From assembly GCF_001006805.1 (NCBI RefSeq), contig NZ_LN811368.1:71765-118470 (forward strand): a stretch of 46,706 nucleotides of DNA, written 5' to 3'. The notes beneath the pieces were generated by a model that was given only the letters and a program-made list of their open reading frames with translations, was not told the DNA's origin and made no database searches. This DNA is from Microvirga massiliensis. GTDB lineage: Bacteria; Pseudomonadota; Alphaproteobacteria; Rhizobiales; Beijerinckiaceae. The position numbers were made by a program, and so were the translations under genes. Within the stretch, counting starts at the first letter, position 1. Each line of letters starts with the position of its first letter. Positions 1-8,856 of the stretch are shown piece by piece.

Positions 1-181
1 GTCGGGGCTCACAAGAACTGCGCATTCGAATCGGCAAATGGCCGGATTGGAATTCAAGGAAACTCATAAATCCCGAGAGGCTAATTGAAGGGCCGGCAAA
101 GGCCGGTGCCGGTGAGATAAGGCGCTGCAAGCCTCGGACCAGCATCGCGATGTAGACGATAATTCGTGATCGGAGCAGACC

Positions 182-919
182 ATGGCCCAGACCGCTGCGC
201 CAGGCTTGGCCTGGGATTATTATACGGCCCCAGACTTTCTGCACCAGAAAGCGTCGACGTGGGATGGGACTTGGTTCCTTGATCATCCGGACGAGGACGG
301 CTTGGTCAGGATCGGCTTCCAGCCGTGCCTGCCCGAGGGCGTAACCCGCGACCAACTCTACAGCGCCCTGCGGCGTTGTCCGAAATCGAGCCGGGCCTAC
401 TGGCGGGCGGCGTCTCTGCTTGGCCATCACACGGCCTGCATGGGCTATTTCTCATCCTGCGGGGATGCCCAGCGCCTCTTGGCGCGTATTCTCACAATTG
501 AGCCGGACGTCAGAGTGAGGGCAACTCTCCGGTGCGCCGGCTTTGCCCCTGGCGAGGCGCCTTCTGCTGGCGACCGGACCTCCGAATACCGGAAGTGGGT
601 CGAGGGAGGGTGCTTCGTACTCCGACTCAGCCCGACGTCCGCTCTCCTCAGCTTTCACCCCGAAGGCTCAAAGGGCTGGATGAACCTGATGCGGCTGTTC
701 CTGGAGCGCACGCTCCCCGGCAGCGCTGCCAGAGCTCGCTACTTTTGGCCTCCGGCGATGATGCAGAACTTCCAGGGTTTCGCCGCTGTCCTCGCCGCGG
801 AGCTGACCGCGGATTTCATCGCCGCCGGCCGGATTACGCAGAAAGGCCGAGAGAGGACCAAGCTCCGCGAGAAGGAGCACACCAAAGCGGTTCTCATTTC
901 GCAAGCGCAACCAGCCTAA
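182..919 (+). CDS. hypothetical protein, 245 aa
   Basis: I do not recognise a family. The frame is open for 245 codons with GC-rich third positions, and ATG at 182 follows a GGAG-like stretch (173-176). The protein is soluble, with no signal peptide or membrane segment. It is rich in Trp, Tyr and Cys in the first two thirds and ends in a charged Lys/Arg/Glu helix (about residues 218-235). It is the first of a co-directional run of small unknown genes; the next starts about 60 bases downstream. Confidence 0.6.
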   Translation: MAQTAAPGLAWDYYTAPDFLHQKASTWDGTWFLDHPDEDGLVRIGFQPCLPEGVTRDQLYSALRRCPKSSRAYWRAASLLGHHTACMGYFSSCGDAQRLLARILTIEPDVRVRATLRCAGFAPGEAPSAGDRTSEYRKWVEGGCFVLRLSPTSALLSFHPEGSKGWMNLMRLFLERTLPGSAARARYFWPPAMMQNFQGFAAVLAAELTADFIAAGRITQKGRERTKLREKEHTKAVLISQAQPA

Positions 920-979
920 AGGTCGATGGTCGCCTTCCGTCGCGCCCTATCCTTTTCTGTACCCCCGGAGAGATCGGCC

Positions 980-1213
980 ATGTCCAAGTCCTACCGCGAC
1001 CGGCGCGGCAAGCGCATCAACAAGGAGATCCGCGGCCGCGACTGTTTTGCGATCGCCGGAGAGCGGCTGATCACTCGTTGTGGCGGCGAGGCGGTCGGGA
1101 ACCCTCGCGGCAAGCGCTACGCCAAGCGCCAGATCAGCCGCTTGCGCCGGCGCGTCGATGCCATTCTCACGAACGCCCTTCGCGCGGACGTGGGATCAAC
1201 GCCCCAGACTTAG
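980..1213 (+). CDS. small basic hypothetical protein, 77 aa
   Basis: Very Arg/Lys-rich small protein, with RDRRGKR near the N-terminus and KRYAKRQ...RLRRR in the middle, suggesting a nucleic-acid-binding or structural role (inference only). I chose ATG 980 over the upstream in-frame start at 926 because a GGAGAG ribosome site lies 7 bases before it, while the upstream extension has no site and poor codon bias. Confidence 0.5.
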   Translation: MSKSYRDRRGKRINKEIRGRDCFAIAGERLITRCGGEAVGNPRGKRYAKRQISRLRRRVDAILTNALRADVGSTPQT

Positions 1214-1307
1214 ACGAGGGCCCCAGCAGCCGGCCCTCAATCGAATTCTCCAGAAAAATCAGAGGCACTCGCAAGACCCGAAAAACCCCAACCGAGGACA
1301 TAGGACC

Positions 1308-1714
1308 ATGGACCTTCTGACCGGCTCGCTCCCGAATGGCTCGCTGCGTTTCGAACCTTCTCAGAAGGCCACGGCCCGACGCTTCCGCGGCCGGGCCTCG
1401 GTGAGCCTTCCTGGCTCCTGCGGCTACCTCGCCGAGCGCCTGGCCGAAGCCGTTCGGTTTCGCGATCGCCTGCGTTCTCAAGGCCCGACCAAGGCCCAAC
1501 TCGCCCAGGAGCACCTGGCCTTCATCCGCTCGAGCGCGCTGGCCTGCACGTCGAAGAAGGACCTGCTCGCGCAGATGAGGCGCTACGCCAGCGACGAAGT
1601 CAGCATGACACTCTCGGCGAACTCGCTCTCGTGCTCGAGAGTGACATCCAGTTCGCCTCCCGCCTTCGTGACGCCAGGGCGATCCGCGCATTCCTGCGCC
1701 GGCGCCTCGGCTAA
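1308..1714 (+). pseudogene. hypothetical protein, apparent frameshift near 1611-1615
   Basis: From ATG 1308 the frame reads as a basic, helical protein (RFRGRAS, YLAERLAEAVRFRDRL) to about residue 101. Beyond about 1611 the same frame turns Ser/Pro-rich with poor third-position bias. The frame two bases over instead reads LGELALVLESDIQF...FLRRRLG and stops at TAA 1712, with strong GC3. The switch falls in a CTCTC run, so a 2-base gain there would explain it. Either a mutated gene or a sequence error. Repaired length is about 134 residues; no family recognised. Confidence 0.5.
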
Positions 1715-1734
1715 CTCCGATCCGGAACCCTACC

Positions 1735-1962
1735 ATGCAGATCAAACGCACCTTCGGCCTGAGCTTTAGTGTCACCAACCCCGAGGCGCTGCTCACAGCA
1801 GCCGCGGAGCGTCTCGTAGAGCAGAATACCTACGACAGTGTCGATGACGCCCGCTCCGAGTTGAACGGCGATCTCGACGAAGCCGCACGCGTCCTCCTCG
1901 ATCCGGGACAGCTTCCGGGGATCGAGATTTTTGATTCCAGCTGCTCGGTCGACCCGACCTAG
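1735..1962 (+). CDS. small acidic hypothetical protein, 75 aa
   Basis: Short acidic protein beginning MQIKRTFGLSFSV, with a helix-forming middle (AAAERLVEQNTYDSVDDA) and a DPGQLPGIEIFDSS tail. No family recognised. It lies just downstream of the frameshifted 1308 gene, in the same direction. The start codon is ATG; the ribosome site is weak. Confidence 0.5.
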   Translation: MQIKRTFGLSFSVTNPEALLTAAAERLVEQNTYDSVDDARSELNGDLDEAARVLLDPGQLPGIEIFDSSCSVDPT

Positions 1963-2095
1963 AGTCTCCAATCCTAGCGGATTGCCCCAGCTGCGAGCCG
2001 AATGTCATTCGGCGTCCGCCCTCCAGGGCCGTTCAAGGCAAGCTCTGTTTCACTCGCCGGCAAACCTGCCGTGCCCTCCCACCAGTGCCAATTCC

Positions 2096-2410
2096 ATGCA
2101 GACCACAACCGAGATCCCGCAACCTTGTGATCGCGCCGCCGTTGATGCCAATGGCAAAGCAATCAAGATTCAATATCGCGATGAGAACTACGGCTCGATC
2201 TTCCTTGCGGTGGCGTTTCGCTTCGGCTCGCGGGCCCATCTCACGGACGAGGAGATCGAAATGCTCAATGCCGCTGCCGAGAGCGCAGGTTTCAGCTTCA
2301 ACTATCAGCGGTGCTCGTGGATTCACGAGTTCGCCCAAGACGCAGCACAGGCCACCGCAGCACTAGAATCCGCCATCAAGGAGGCCGGCTTCGACCTCGC
2401 CAATGCCTGA
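2096..2410 (+). CDS. hypothetical protein, paralogue of the next gene, 104 aa
   Basis: Small acidic protein. Residues about 35-80 contain VAFRFGSRAHL, a helix (DEEIEMLNAAAESAGF) and CSWIHEF. The same pattern is in the next gene (VAFRFGATAHL...AARRVGFQ...CWIRN), so the two are tandem paralogues of one unrecognised family. I preferred ATG 2096 to the far-upstream start at 1931 because the extension overlaps the previous gene and has low coding bias. Confidence 0.6.
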   Translation: MQTTTEIPQPCDRAAVDANGKAIKIQYRDENYGSIFLAVAFRFGSRAHLTDEEIEMLNAAAESAGFSFNYQRCSWIHEFAQDAAQATAALESAIKEAGFDLANA

Positions 2411-2484
2411 CCCTAGAGGCCGAGGCGGGGACGCTTCCTCGGCCCTCATCTTCGTTCAACCGTTTCCGGACCAAGGTAGGAGCC

Positions 2485-2796
2485 ATGGCGAGGCGAATTG
2501 ATCCGATCAGAATCGACTTCCACGAGGAAACCGGTGCGGGCCTCTATCGCCCCGTGGCTTTTCGCTTCGGAGCGACGGCTCATCTCTCGGAATCAAAACT
2601 CTCGGATCTGCGTTTCGCCGCCCGCCGCGTGGGCTTCCAGTACGACGAGTTTCGCATGTGCTGGATCAGGAACCATGTCACGGACGAGGAAGCCCTCGTC
2701 CAGGACCTGTTCCAGACGCTCACGGCCGAGGGGTTCGAGATCCAGTCCGAATATCCCGCGATGGCCTCACACCAGCACTTCGAGAAGGCGTCGTAG
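2485..2796 (+). CDS. hypothetical protein, paralogue of the preceding gene, 103 aa
   Basis: ATG 2485 is preceded by AAGGTAGGAG, a good ribosome site. It shares with its upstream neighbour the order: beta-like start (RIDFHEE), VAFRFG-x-x-AHL, a helix ending AARRVGF, and a Cys-Trp-Ile motif, followed by an acidic C-terminal helix. That pattern marks a local gene duplication that has diverged strongly. Function unknown. Confidence 0.65.
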   Translation: MARRIDPIRIDFHEETGAGLYRPVAFRFGATAHLSESKLSDLRFAARRVGFQYDEFRMCWIRNHVTDEEALVQDLFQTLTAEGFEIQSEYPAMASHQHFEKAS

Positions 2797-2803
2797 CCCA
2801 AGA

Positions 2804-3001
2804 TTACCGGCGAAGCGTGGTCCTGCGAAGCAGCGTCAATCCCACATGCCACCCATCCGTGGTCTCCGACTGTCGTAAATCGACCACGACCGGCATAACG
2901 TGTCCCTCAGAGGCCAGGTACTCGAGCCCACGGGCGCATTTATTCGGGACGCTCCCATCCTTCCGTATGGAACTCCCATAAGCGTCTGCGTGAATAGCCA
3001 C
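2804..3001 (-). CDS. small hypothetical protein, 65 aa, GTG start
   Basis: The minus-strand frame from GTG 3001 reads as a compact protein (SVPNKCARGLEYL, HVMPVVVDLRQSE) with GC-rich third positions. An AGAAGGTGA ribosome site sits about 8 bases upstream of the GTG. An overlapping minus frame (2836-3066) is possible but reads worse. No family recognised. It is one of the few minus-strand genes in the first 13 kb, convergent with the plus-strand paralogue pair. Confidence 0.45.
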   Translation of the reverse strand: MAIHADAYGSSIRKDGSVPNKCARGLEYLASEGHVMPVVVDLRQSETTDGWHVGLTLLRRTTLRR

Positions 3002-3204
3002 ATCGAATCACCTTCTGCGCGCCATTGACGTTGCGGAAGGTTCAAGGATTCCCGCTTCTTTTCCAAGAGAGCCGTGCAGGCATTTTTGGTTCTTGGAATC
3101 CTTCTATATCGGGCTTCTCTGTGAACCGGTGCCAGAACGGATCCTCTCCGGCCGATCGTGTGCCACTTGTCCGCGAGGCTCTGGCCCGCTCCAGCGCCCG
3201 CAGC

Positions 3205-4059
3205 TCACTCACTCAGCGAGGTTTTCCAGCCGGCCCGCCTCTCGATGCGCGGCAGATGGGCCGTCGCCCAAAGGGCGGCCTGGGTCCGGTTCTTGGCCTT
3301 GATCTTGCGGAGGATCGCCTTGACGTGGACCTTCACCGTCGCCTCGGCGATATCGCATTTCCGGGCGATCACCTTGTTGGAGTCCCCGTCCATCAGGCAG
3401 CGCAGAATAATGATCTCCCGCATCGACAGACCCTTGGGATCGCGGCGATCGACGCCGTCCCAGGGCTCCTTGGCGGGTTCCGCCTCGCTCGCCTGATCGG
3501 GTCGGCTCGCCGCGGCCTGAACTGAACTCCGCATCAGTCCGAGCACGTCCGACGGAAAGAACCGTTCCCCCAGCATCACAAGCTCGAGGGATTTCAGCAA
3601 GCTATCGCGCGGAATGCTTTTCCAAAGATACCCGTCGACACCTGCCTCGTAAGCGGCGAACACGCGGTCCAGCGCATAATCCTCGACGAAAACAACGATC
3701 CGGCCCCCCGGGTGCGTCTTCTTAAAGGCCTGGGCGTCCCGCAGCGTGGCCTCGTGATCGGCGGCCCCGTCGATCAGGAGCAATGCCGGCCGGTCTTTCA
3801 GGACGGCCATATGGGAAATCTCGTCAAAGGTCCCGGCAAGGGCCATGACCTCAAAGGGGCTCCCAAAGAGAAGATCCCGGAGGCCGGCTCTGGCAAGGGG
3901 GTTCGAATCGACCAGAAATGCTGAAACCACGCCCGTCACCGGCAACTGACCCCACGGGCCGTCGCGATGCGCCGCCGGGCTTTCACCGACCCACGATAGC
4001 TCCTTCGCCGGACGACCACCGTATCCGTGCGGATCGGGATGCCTCGCGACCTTCAGCAT
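3205..4059 (-). CDS. LuxR/FixJ-family response-regulator-like protein, 284 aa
   Basis: Two domains are visible. Residues about 45-165 resemble a receiver: an acidic pair near FLVDSN, a buried strand LLLID with the candidate phospho-Asp, and GYLWKS with the conserved Lys. Residues about 215-275 are a NarL/FixJ helix-turn-helix (LSMREIIILRCLMDG, NKVIARKC, TVKVHVKAILRKI). ATG 4059 was chosen because ACAAGGG lies 6 bases upstream; the open frame runs to 4299 but overlaps the divergent gene at 4210. No histidine kinase lies nearby, so the input is unknown. The Ala/Glu-rich linker (about 175-205) is typical. Confidence 0.8.
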   Translation of the reverse strand: MLKVARHPDPHGYGGRPAKELSWVGESPAAHRDGPWGQLPVTGVVSAFLVDSNPLARAGLRDLLFGSPFEVMALAGTFDEISHMAVLKDRPALLLIDGAADHEATLRDAQAFKKTHPGGRIVVFVEDYALDRVFAAYEAGVDGYLWKSIPRDSLLKSLELVMLGERFFPSDVLGLMRSSVQAAASRPDQASEAEPAKEPWDGVDRRDPKGLSMREIIILRCLMDGDSNKVIARKCDIAEATVKVHVKAILRKIKAKNRTQAALWATAHLPRIERRAGWKTSLSE

Positions 4060-4209
4060 TGTGAACCCTTGTCCCTGACCAGTATCGACCGCTTTGAGCA
4101 ACATCGCTTCGTGCAATTTGCCAGCTTGAATGTGCGGACAAAATGGCAATTCCGCAAGGCTTTTGTGTAATTTTATAGCCCAAACGCTGCAATCCGGAGG
4201 GGTGTTTGA

Positions 4210-4785
4210 ATGCCCGGTCAAACGGATCGTCGCGCACCGGAGGACGTCGAGGCGTTCAAGCCCAGGGTCCAGAAATATAACAATCAGGTAGCAGAACAAC
4301 CGTTACCCACTGAAAAATCCCAGAAAATGGACGCTTCCGACCAGATCCCGACGCCATCCTGGAGGGCTTCGGCTCAGAACGTGCCCTGGATCAGGAACGC
4401 CCTCGAGAAATTGCCATCCATCGATTCCTGGGGCGAGCTCCATCGGTCCGAGGCCTGGTTTTCGCCGTTCCACTTCAATGGGAACGCGGCCTTCGAACTC
4501 CCATTCTGCCCCCGTGATTACGTTTATTCGCCCGTCGTCGATGTCCCGACACGCCCGGAGGCCTTTGGCTACTACAAGCGCGGAGTCAAAAAGTACCGGA
4601 CCATGATCCGGAAAGGCACTCCTCTCCCCCCGATCACCATCCTCTGGGCGCCCAGCCTGAGAGCGGGCCTCGGGGCCTGGGCGATCCAGGACGGCGGCCA
4701 TCGCTCCATGGCCGCGGCCCAGGAAAATCTGCTCTCACAGCCCGCGGTCTTCGGCTTTCCGAGAAATCTGCTCCCAGCGGGCTGA
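4210..4785 (+). CDS. ParB/Srx-fold-like hypothetical protein, 191 aa
   Basis: The C-terminal part has LPPITILWAPS followed by WAIQDGGHRSMAAA. This resembles the ParB/sulfiredoxin-fold signature, in which a Pro-Ile strand is followed by a (D)GxHR-Ala motif. The N-terminal half matches nothing I know. ATG 4210 follows GGAGGGG at a good distance, better supported than ATG 4327. It is divergent from the LuxR-type regulator across about 150 bases. A partition role is unlikely without a ParA; a nucleotide- or DNA-binding activity is inference. Confidence 0.5.
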   Translation: MPGQTDRRAPEDVEAFKPRVQKYNNQVAEQPLPTEKSQKMDASDQIPTPSWRASAQNVPWIRNALEKLPSIDSWGELHRSEAWFSPFHFNGNAAFELPFCPRDYVYSPVVDVPTRPEAFGYYKRGVKKYRTMIRKGTPLPPITILWAPSLRAGLGAWAIQDGGHRSMAAAQENLLSQPAVFGFPRNLLPAG

Positions 4786-4983
4786 AGCCGCCACTACGAC
4801 CTGCGCGCTACGAACCGCCACCAGCCCGCCGCCGGTCGCAATCGCGGCGCCCCGAGTTTGCGGAGGCCTCCTGCCGCCTGACGCAGGGAGCGATCGATCC
4901 GGGCCGCCGATGGAACCGACTGCCAATTTCCGACGACCGATCGCCACCCGGAACTCGGAAGATATTCCCACGAGATAATTCTC

Positions 4984-5850
4984 ATGCTGTTGACCTGTTT
5001 CGATCCACGTTGGCTGCGCCGGGAAGACGGCACCTGCAGCGAGTGCGGAGACGCCTGGCATATCGAGCTGTTCGAGGTCTACCGAGACCACACCTTCACC
5101 CTCGACGCGTGTTGTGAAGCCGTCTGCCGAGCCGCCAACGAATTGGTGATTGCCTCAAGCGACTGGCCCGAGGATGCCGTTGAACTTCTTTCCGATCTCG
5201 GGGCCGATGAGATTTTCGGCAAGAACAGCCTCCGGCGGGTTGCCGATGATCATGAGGCCATGGGCATCTTCCTGGATTATGATCCCACCATCGGCCCGAT
5301 CGAACGCTCCGTGGCGATGGACTTTATTCGAAAACACCACGAGCATTGCGGCGGTCTGCCCGGCTGGCGCTTTGGCGCCGGAATTTGGAACGGCCCCACG
5401 CTCCTCGGGGTCGTGGTCGTCGGCAATGTCTCGGGTCGCGGCTTCAACGGCCGGGGATGGCTCGAAGTCCGCCGCGTCTGCCTGAACCGAAGCATTCCGC
5501 CATCCTTGCGCTGGAAGGCCTGCAGCATGCTCTATCGGTGGGCCGCCGCCGAGGCGGAACGCAGGGGATGGCTCAAGATCATCACCTATACGCTCAGCGA
5601 AGAGTCAGGGATGACCCTGCGCTATGCCCGTTGGAAACAGGTTGCGGTGCGTCGCGCCCGAGCCGGATGGAACTGCGCTGCCCGCCCCCGGACCAATCCA
5701 ACGCCGCTATCCGCGAAGGTCCTCTGGGAAAAGCAGCTCAATCCCCGGCCCGAGGCCGTTGCGGCCCGGGAGGCCTCCGAAGCCGAAAAGGCCCGCCGAC
5801 GCGCCGATGCCAGCTTCCGGGAGAATGCGCAATCCAGACTGGCAGCCTGA
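4984..5850 (+). CDS. XF1762-family (GNAT-like) protein, 288 aa
   Basis: The central part (about 105-220) has the pattern I associate with the phage/plasmid XF1762 family, a GNAT-like fold: a RKHHEHC segment, GWRFGAGIW, a LLGVVVVG strand, LEVRRVCLNR, ACSMLYRWA, IITYTLSEESGMTLRYA and a basic WEKQL tail. The N-terminus has a Cys-x2-Cys (CSECGD) and further cysteines (ACCEAVC), possibly a metal site. The substrate of this family is not established. A second member lies at 25158-25880. The start ATG 4984 has only a weak ribosome site. Confidence 0.65.
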   Translation: MLLTCFDPRWLRREDGTCSECGDAWHIELFEVYRDHTFTLDACCEAVCRAANELVIASSDWPEDAVELLSDLGADEIFGKNSLRRVADDHEAMGIFLDYDPTIGPIERSVAMDFIRKHHEHCGGLPGWRFGAGIWNGPTLLGVVVVGNVSGRGFNGRGWLEVRRVCLNRSIPPSLRWKACSMLYRWAAAEAERRGWLKIITYTLSEESGMTLRYARWKQVAVRRARAGWNCAARPRTNPTPLSAKVLWEKQLNPRPEAVAAREASEAEKARRRADASFRENAQSRLAA

Positions 5851-5998
5851 TCGACCCGGGCTGGCGGACAAACGTGTCGTCACGGGAAAATCCGCGGTTG
5901 CCCCGCGGGTGTAAAAAGCCCTAGAACCGATTCAAAGAAATCCCAACCAGCTGCTCGTGGAAAATCCACCCCGGGCCAGAAATTCATTCGGGCATTTT

Positions 5999-7877
5999 AT
6001 GAAAAAAGAAAAATTCACACGAACCACGTGGGAGTCGGGTGTTCGCCGGTGGCTGTCGCGAAATGCCCGCCGAATTGCGCTCGGGGGTTTTCTCGTCATC
6101 ATGGCGGGAATTTCGGCCTTTTATAATTTCCCGCAGCTGCGCGCCGCGGCCGTATCTCCGGTTCAGGTCAGTGGCGAGGCTCTGTCCTACGACGTCCTCA
6201 AGAACGACCTCGCCGCCGGCAAGGTCGCGCGCGCCTCGCTGATCAAAAATTCCGAGGACCGCTGGATCTCGGCGGTCGTGACCTACAAGGACGGCCGGAT
6301 CGAATGGGTTTCGATCCCCGGCACGCCGGAATTCGCCAACGTTCCCGAAGGCTTCATCACGAACGCTTTCCAGTCCCATGACGTCCCGGTCACGACGGTT
6401 GCATCGAAGGGCGAGAAAGGGCTTGCCGGCCAGTTCTTCAGCTTCCTCCTGGGGTTCGGTGTCCTGATTGGTGTCGGCCTGATCCTGTGCGTGGTGTTCA
6501 TGCAGATGAAGGAAGTCGGTCGCGCGACCATGGGCATGAACGGCTCCAGAAAGAAGAGCACCGTCCGCTTTGCCGACGTGGCCGGCATCGACGAGGCCAA
6601 GAACGACCTCGTCGAGATCGTCGAGTTCATCAAAAACCCCGACCGGTTCGAGGTCACCGGAGCGCGTCCGCCGCGGTGTTCTCCTCGCCGGCCCTCCGGG
6701 AACCGGCAAGACCCTGCTCGCCAAAGCCGTGGCGGGCGAGTCGAATGCCTCGTTCCTCGCGTTCTCGCCGAACGATTTCTCGAGCCCCTACATCGGGCTC
6801 GGGCGCATGAAGGTCAAAAGCGCCTTTGCGGCGGCCCGGGAACAGGCACCGTCGATCCTCTTCATCGACGAGATCGACACCCTGACGCGCAAACGCGGCA
6901 CGGATCATCGCGAATACGACGCGATTCTCAACGAGGTCCTCGTCCAGATGGACGGCTTCGACGGCCGGGAGGGCGTGATCGTGATTGGGGCGACCAACCG
7001 GGTCGACACCATGGATCCGGCCATTCTCCGCCCGGGGCGCTTCGACCGCATCGTCAATGTCAGCCTGCCCGATGTCGAGGGACGCGCCCGGATCCTGCAG
7101 GTCCATACGCAGGACTTGCCGCTGTCCGACGAGGTGGATCTCGAGGCGATCTCCCGGCGCACGATCGGCTATTCCGGCGCCCAGCTCGAAAACCTCGCCA
7201 ATGAGGCCGCGCTCGCGGCGGCTCGCGGCCACCGCGAGTTGATCAACAACGAGGACTTCGAAGCCGCCCTCGACAAGCTCATGCTCGGCGCCCGTCGGGA
7301 GTCTCTCATCCTGACCGAGGACGAGAAGCAGACGGTCATCGTGCATGAGGCCGGGCACGCCTTCTGCGCGGCCCTGCTGCCGGAGTCCGATCCGATCGAG
7401 CGCGTTACGATCCTGCCCCATGGTCAGGCGCTGGGCGCCGTCGTCCGGGCTCCCGAGAAGGATCGGGTCTTCGCGTCGCTGGCCCGGCTCAAGGCCGATA
7501 TCATCGTCGCGATGGCGGGCCGGGCCGCCGAGCACATCGTGTTCGGACCCGACCGGGTGACCAATGGCGCTGCGGCCGACATTCAACACGCGTCGACGAT
7601 CGCGATGCACATGATCTGCAACTGGGGCATGTCCGAAAACTTCGGCATCGTTGCGGTTCCTCCCGACCCGAAGGATCGTGAGGTCCAGCGCGAGATCGCC
7701 AGGATCAACAGGGAGGCCTTCGATCAGGCCGTGACGATGATCCAGACCCGGCGCTCTGCATTCGACCGCCTGGTCCGCACCCTGGAAGAGCGCGAGACGC
7801 TTGGGCGCGGCGACGTCGAGCGGATCATCAAGGTCAGCGACATTCAGTACGACGTTCCCCTGATGGCCGCCGAGTAG
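5999..7877 (+). pseudogene. ftsH: FtsH-like membrane AAA+ zinc metalloprotease, frameshifted before Walker A
   Basis: The first frame gives an N-terminal membrane segment (IALGGFLVIMAGISAF), a periplasmic domain, a second membrane segment (FLLGFGVLIGVGLILCVVF) and the AAA entry (FADVAGIDEAKNDL, up to FEVTGARPP). Then the frame breaks. One base over, the protein resumes with RGVLLAGPPGTGKT (Walker A), ILFIDEID (Walker B), the second region of homology (GATNRVDTMDPAILRPGRFDR), HEAGH zinc ligands and AADIQHAS with the third ligand. The break lies at 6671-6677, where loss of one CG from CCGCGCGG would explain it exactly. All catalytic parts survive, so the gene is either recently inactivated or misread. 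It is an accessory FtsH, shorter at the C-terminus than E. coli FtsH. Confidence 0.85.
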
Positions 7878-7945
7878 CCGCATCAGCAATACAAGCATCT
7901 TCGGATCGGCGACCCCGCCAGTCCGAGGTGATTACCCCCCGAAAG

Positions 7946-7973
7946 ACGGCGCTTCGCGAGAGGCGCCGTTTTT
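7946..7973 (+). terminator. rho-independent terminator after the ftsH-like gene
   Basis: ACGGCGC (7946-7952) pairs with GCGCCGT (7963-7969) around a 10-base loop and runs into TTTTT. It lies about 70 bases after the protease stop codon, so the protease ends its own transcription unit. Confidence 0.85.
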
Positions 7974-8080
7974 CGTTGTGTCCGTGCGTTGCGCTCCGAT
8001 TCCCAGGCTCAGGCAACGCCGGCGATCCGGACTGCCTCTCATCACAGTCCTCCCCTTCATCCTACACACGGATCTCATCC

Positions 8081-8570
8081 ATGCGCACTCAACTCGAAGA
8101 AGCCTTCGGCTTCACCCCAGGTCAGCTCGTTCGGATGCTCGTCGAAACGACGGGATCAGACGAGCACGGTGAGGAAAAGACATTCCCGCCCGGCGCCATC
8201 GGAATCATCGACTCGATTCAGGACTTCGGGGGCGAGCAAGGCATCGCCTTCACGATCGGGATCGAGGGCCAGATCACCAACGTCTTCGACCAGGGCGACG
8301 GGATGCCCAAGACAGTGTTCTTCGAGCCCCTCGGGCTGGAGGCCCACAAGATCTTCGATGTCGAGACCTACATCGAGGCTGCGGCCCAACACGGCAATGA
8401 CAGCGACCCCGATCATGAGGTCGGCGATCTGCAGGGCCTTCTTCGGGCTGCCTTCGCGAAGCTGAGTCACGAGCAGGTCCTTGAGCTCTTCTTCCGAGGC
8501 CCAGAACGTCCTGATCTCCGGCAACATGATCGAGAGCTTCGATCCCTCCAGGAGCCGGGACGACACGTGA
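8081..8570 (+). pseudogene. hypothetical protein, apparent frameshift near 8486-8494
   Basis: From ATG 8081 the frame encodes an acidic protein beginning MRTQLEEAFGFTPGQL, with TFPPGAIGIIDSIQDFGGE and an Ile/Val-rich strand region, up to LSHEQVLEL. After about 8486 this frame has A/T-rich third positions. The frame one base over reads SSEAQNVLISGNMIESFDPS and stops at TGA 8568 with strong GC3. One extra T in CTCTTCTTCC would reconcile the halves. The family is unrecognised. The corrected stop overlaps the GTG start of the next gene. Confidence 0.55.
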
Positions 8571-8803
8571 ACTGGGACGACCCGACGGCTCGCGCCGAAC
8601 TCATCGAGCGGGTCGGGCCCGACCGATACAACGACGCGCTCCGGGCTCATCTCGAGAGCGTCACGGTCGTGACCGTCGCCGGTCACGCCATCCGCCCGGC
8701 CAACACCCGGTTCGGACGGCTTTTTGTCGTAGGGACGACCGGCAGGGCCTTCTCGAAGCAATCAGACGCCGAGGACTTCGCCCGGCAACACCCTGCCGCA
8801 TAA
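8567..8803 (+). CDS. small hypothetical protein, 78 aa, GTG start overlapping previous stop
   Basis: GTG 8567 overlaps the corrected TGA of the preceding gene in the sequence GTGA, a typical coupled arrangement, with AGGAG about 12 bases upstream. The product starts with Asn-Trp-Asp-Asp and has a helical half (ARAELIERVGPDRYNDALRA). It then shows strands VTVVTVAGH and GRLFVVGTTGRAF and a final acidic helix SDAEDFARQ. In the raw frame it is fused to the 8081 gene. No family recognised. Confidence 0.5.
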   Translation: MNWDDPTARAELIERVGPDRYNDALRAHLESVTVVTVAGHAIRPANTRFGRLFVVGTTGRAFSKQSDAEDFARQHPAA

Positions 8804-8856
8804 CGCGGCTCCGGTCCCAGGCAACCTGCCGGACCGGATTCTTGAGGCAATCAGCT

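Noticed and set aside
6654..7898. 414-codon open frame on the minus strand
   Set aside because: Antisense to the FtsH-like gene, with no motif and no ribosome site.
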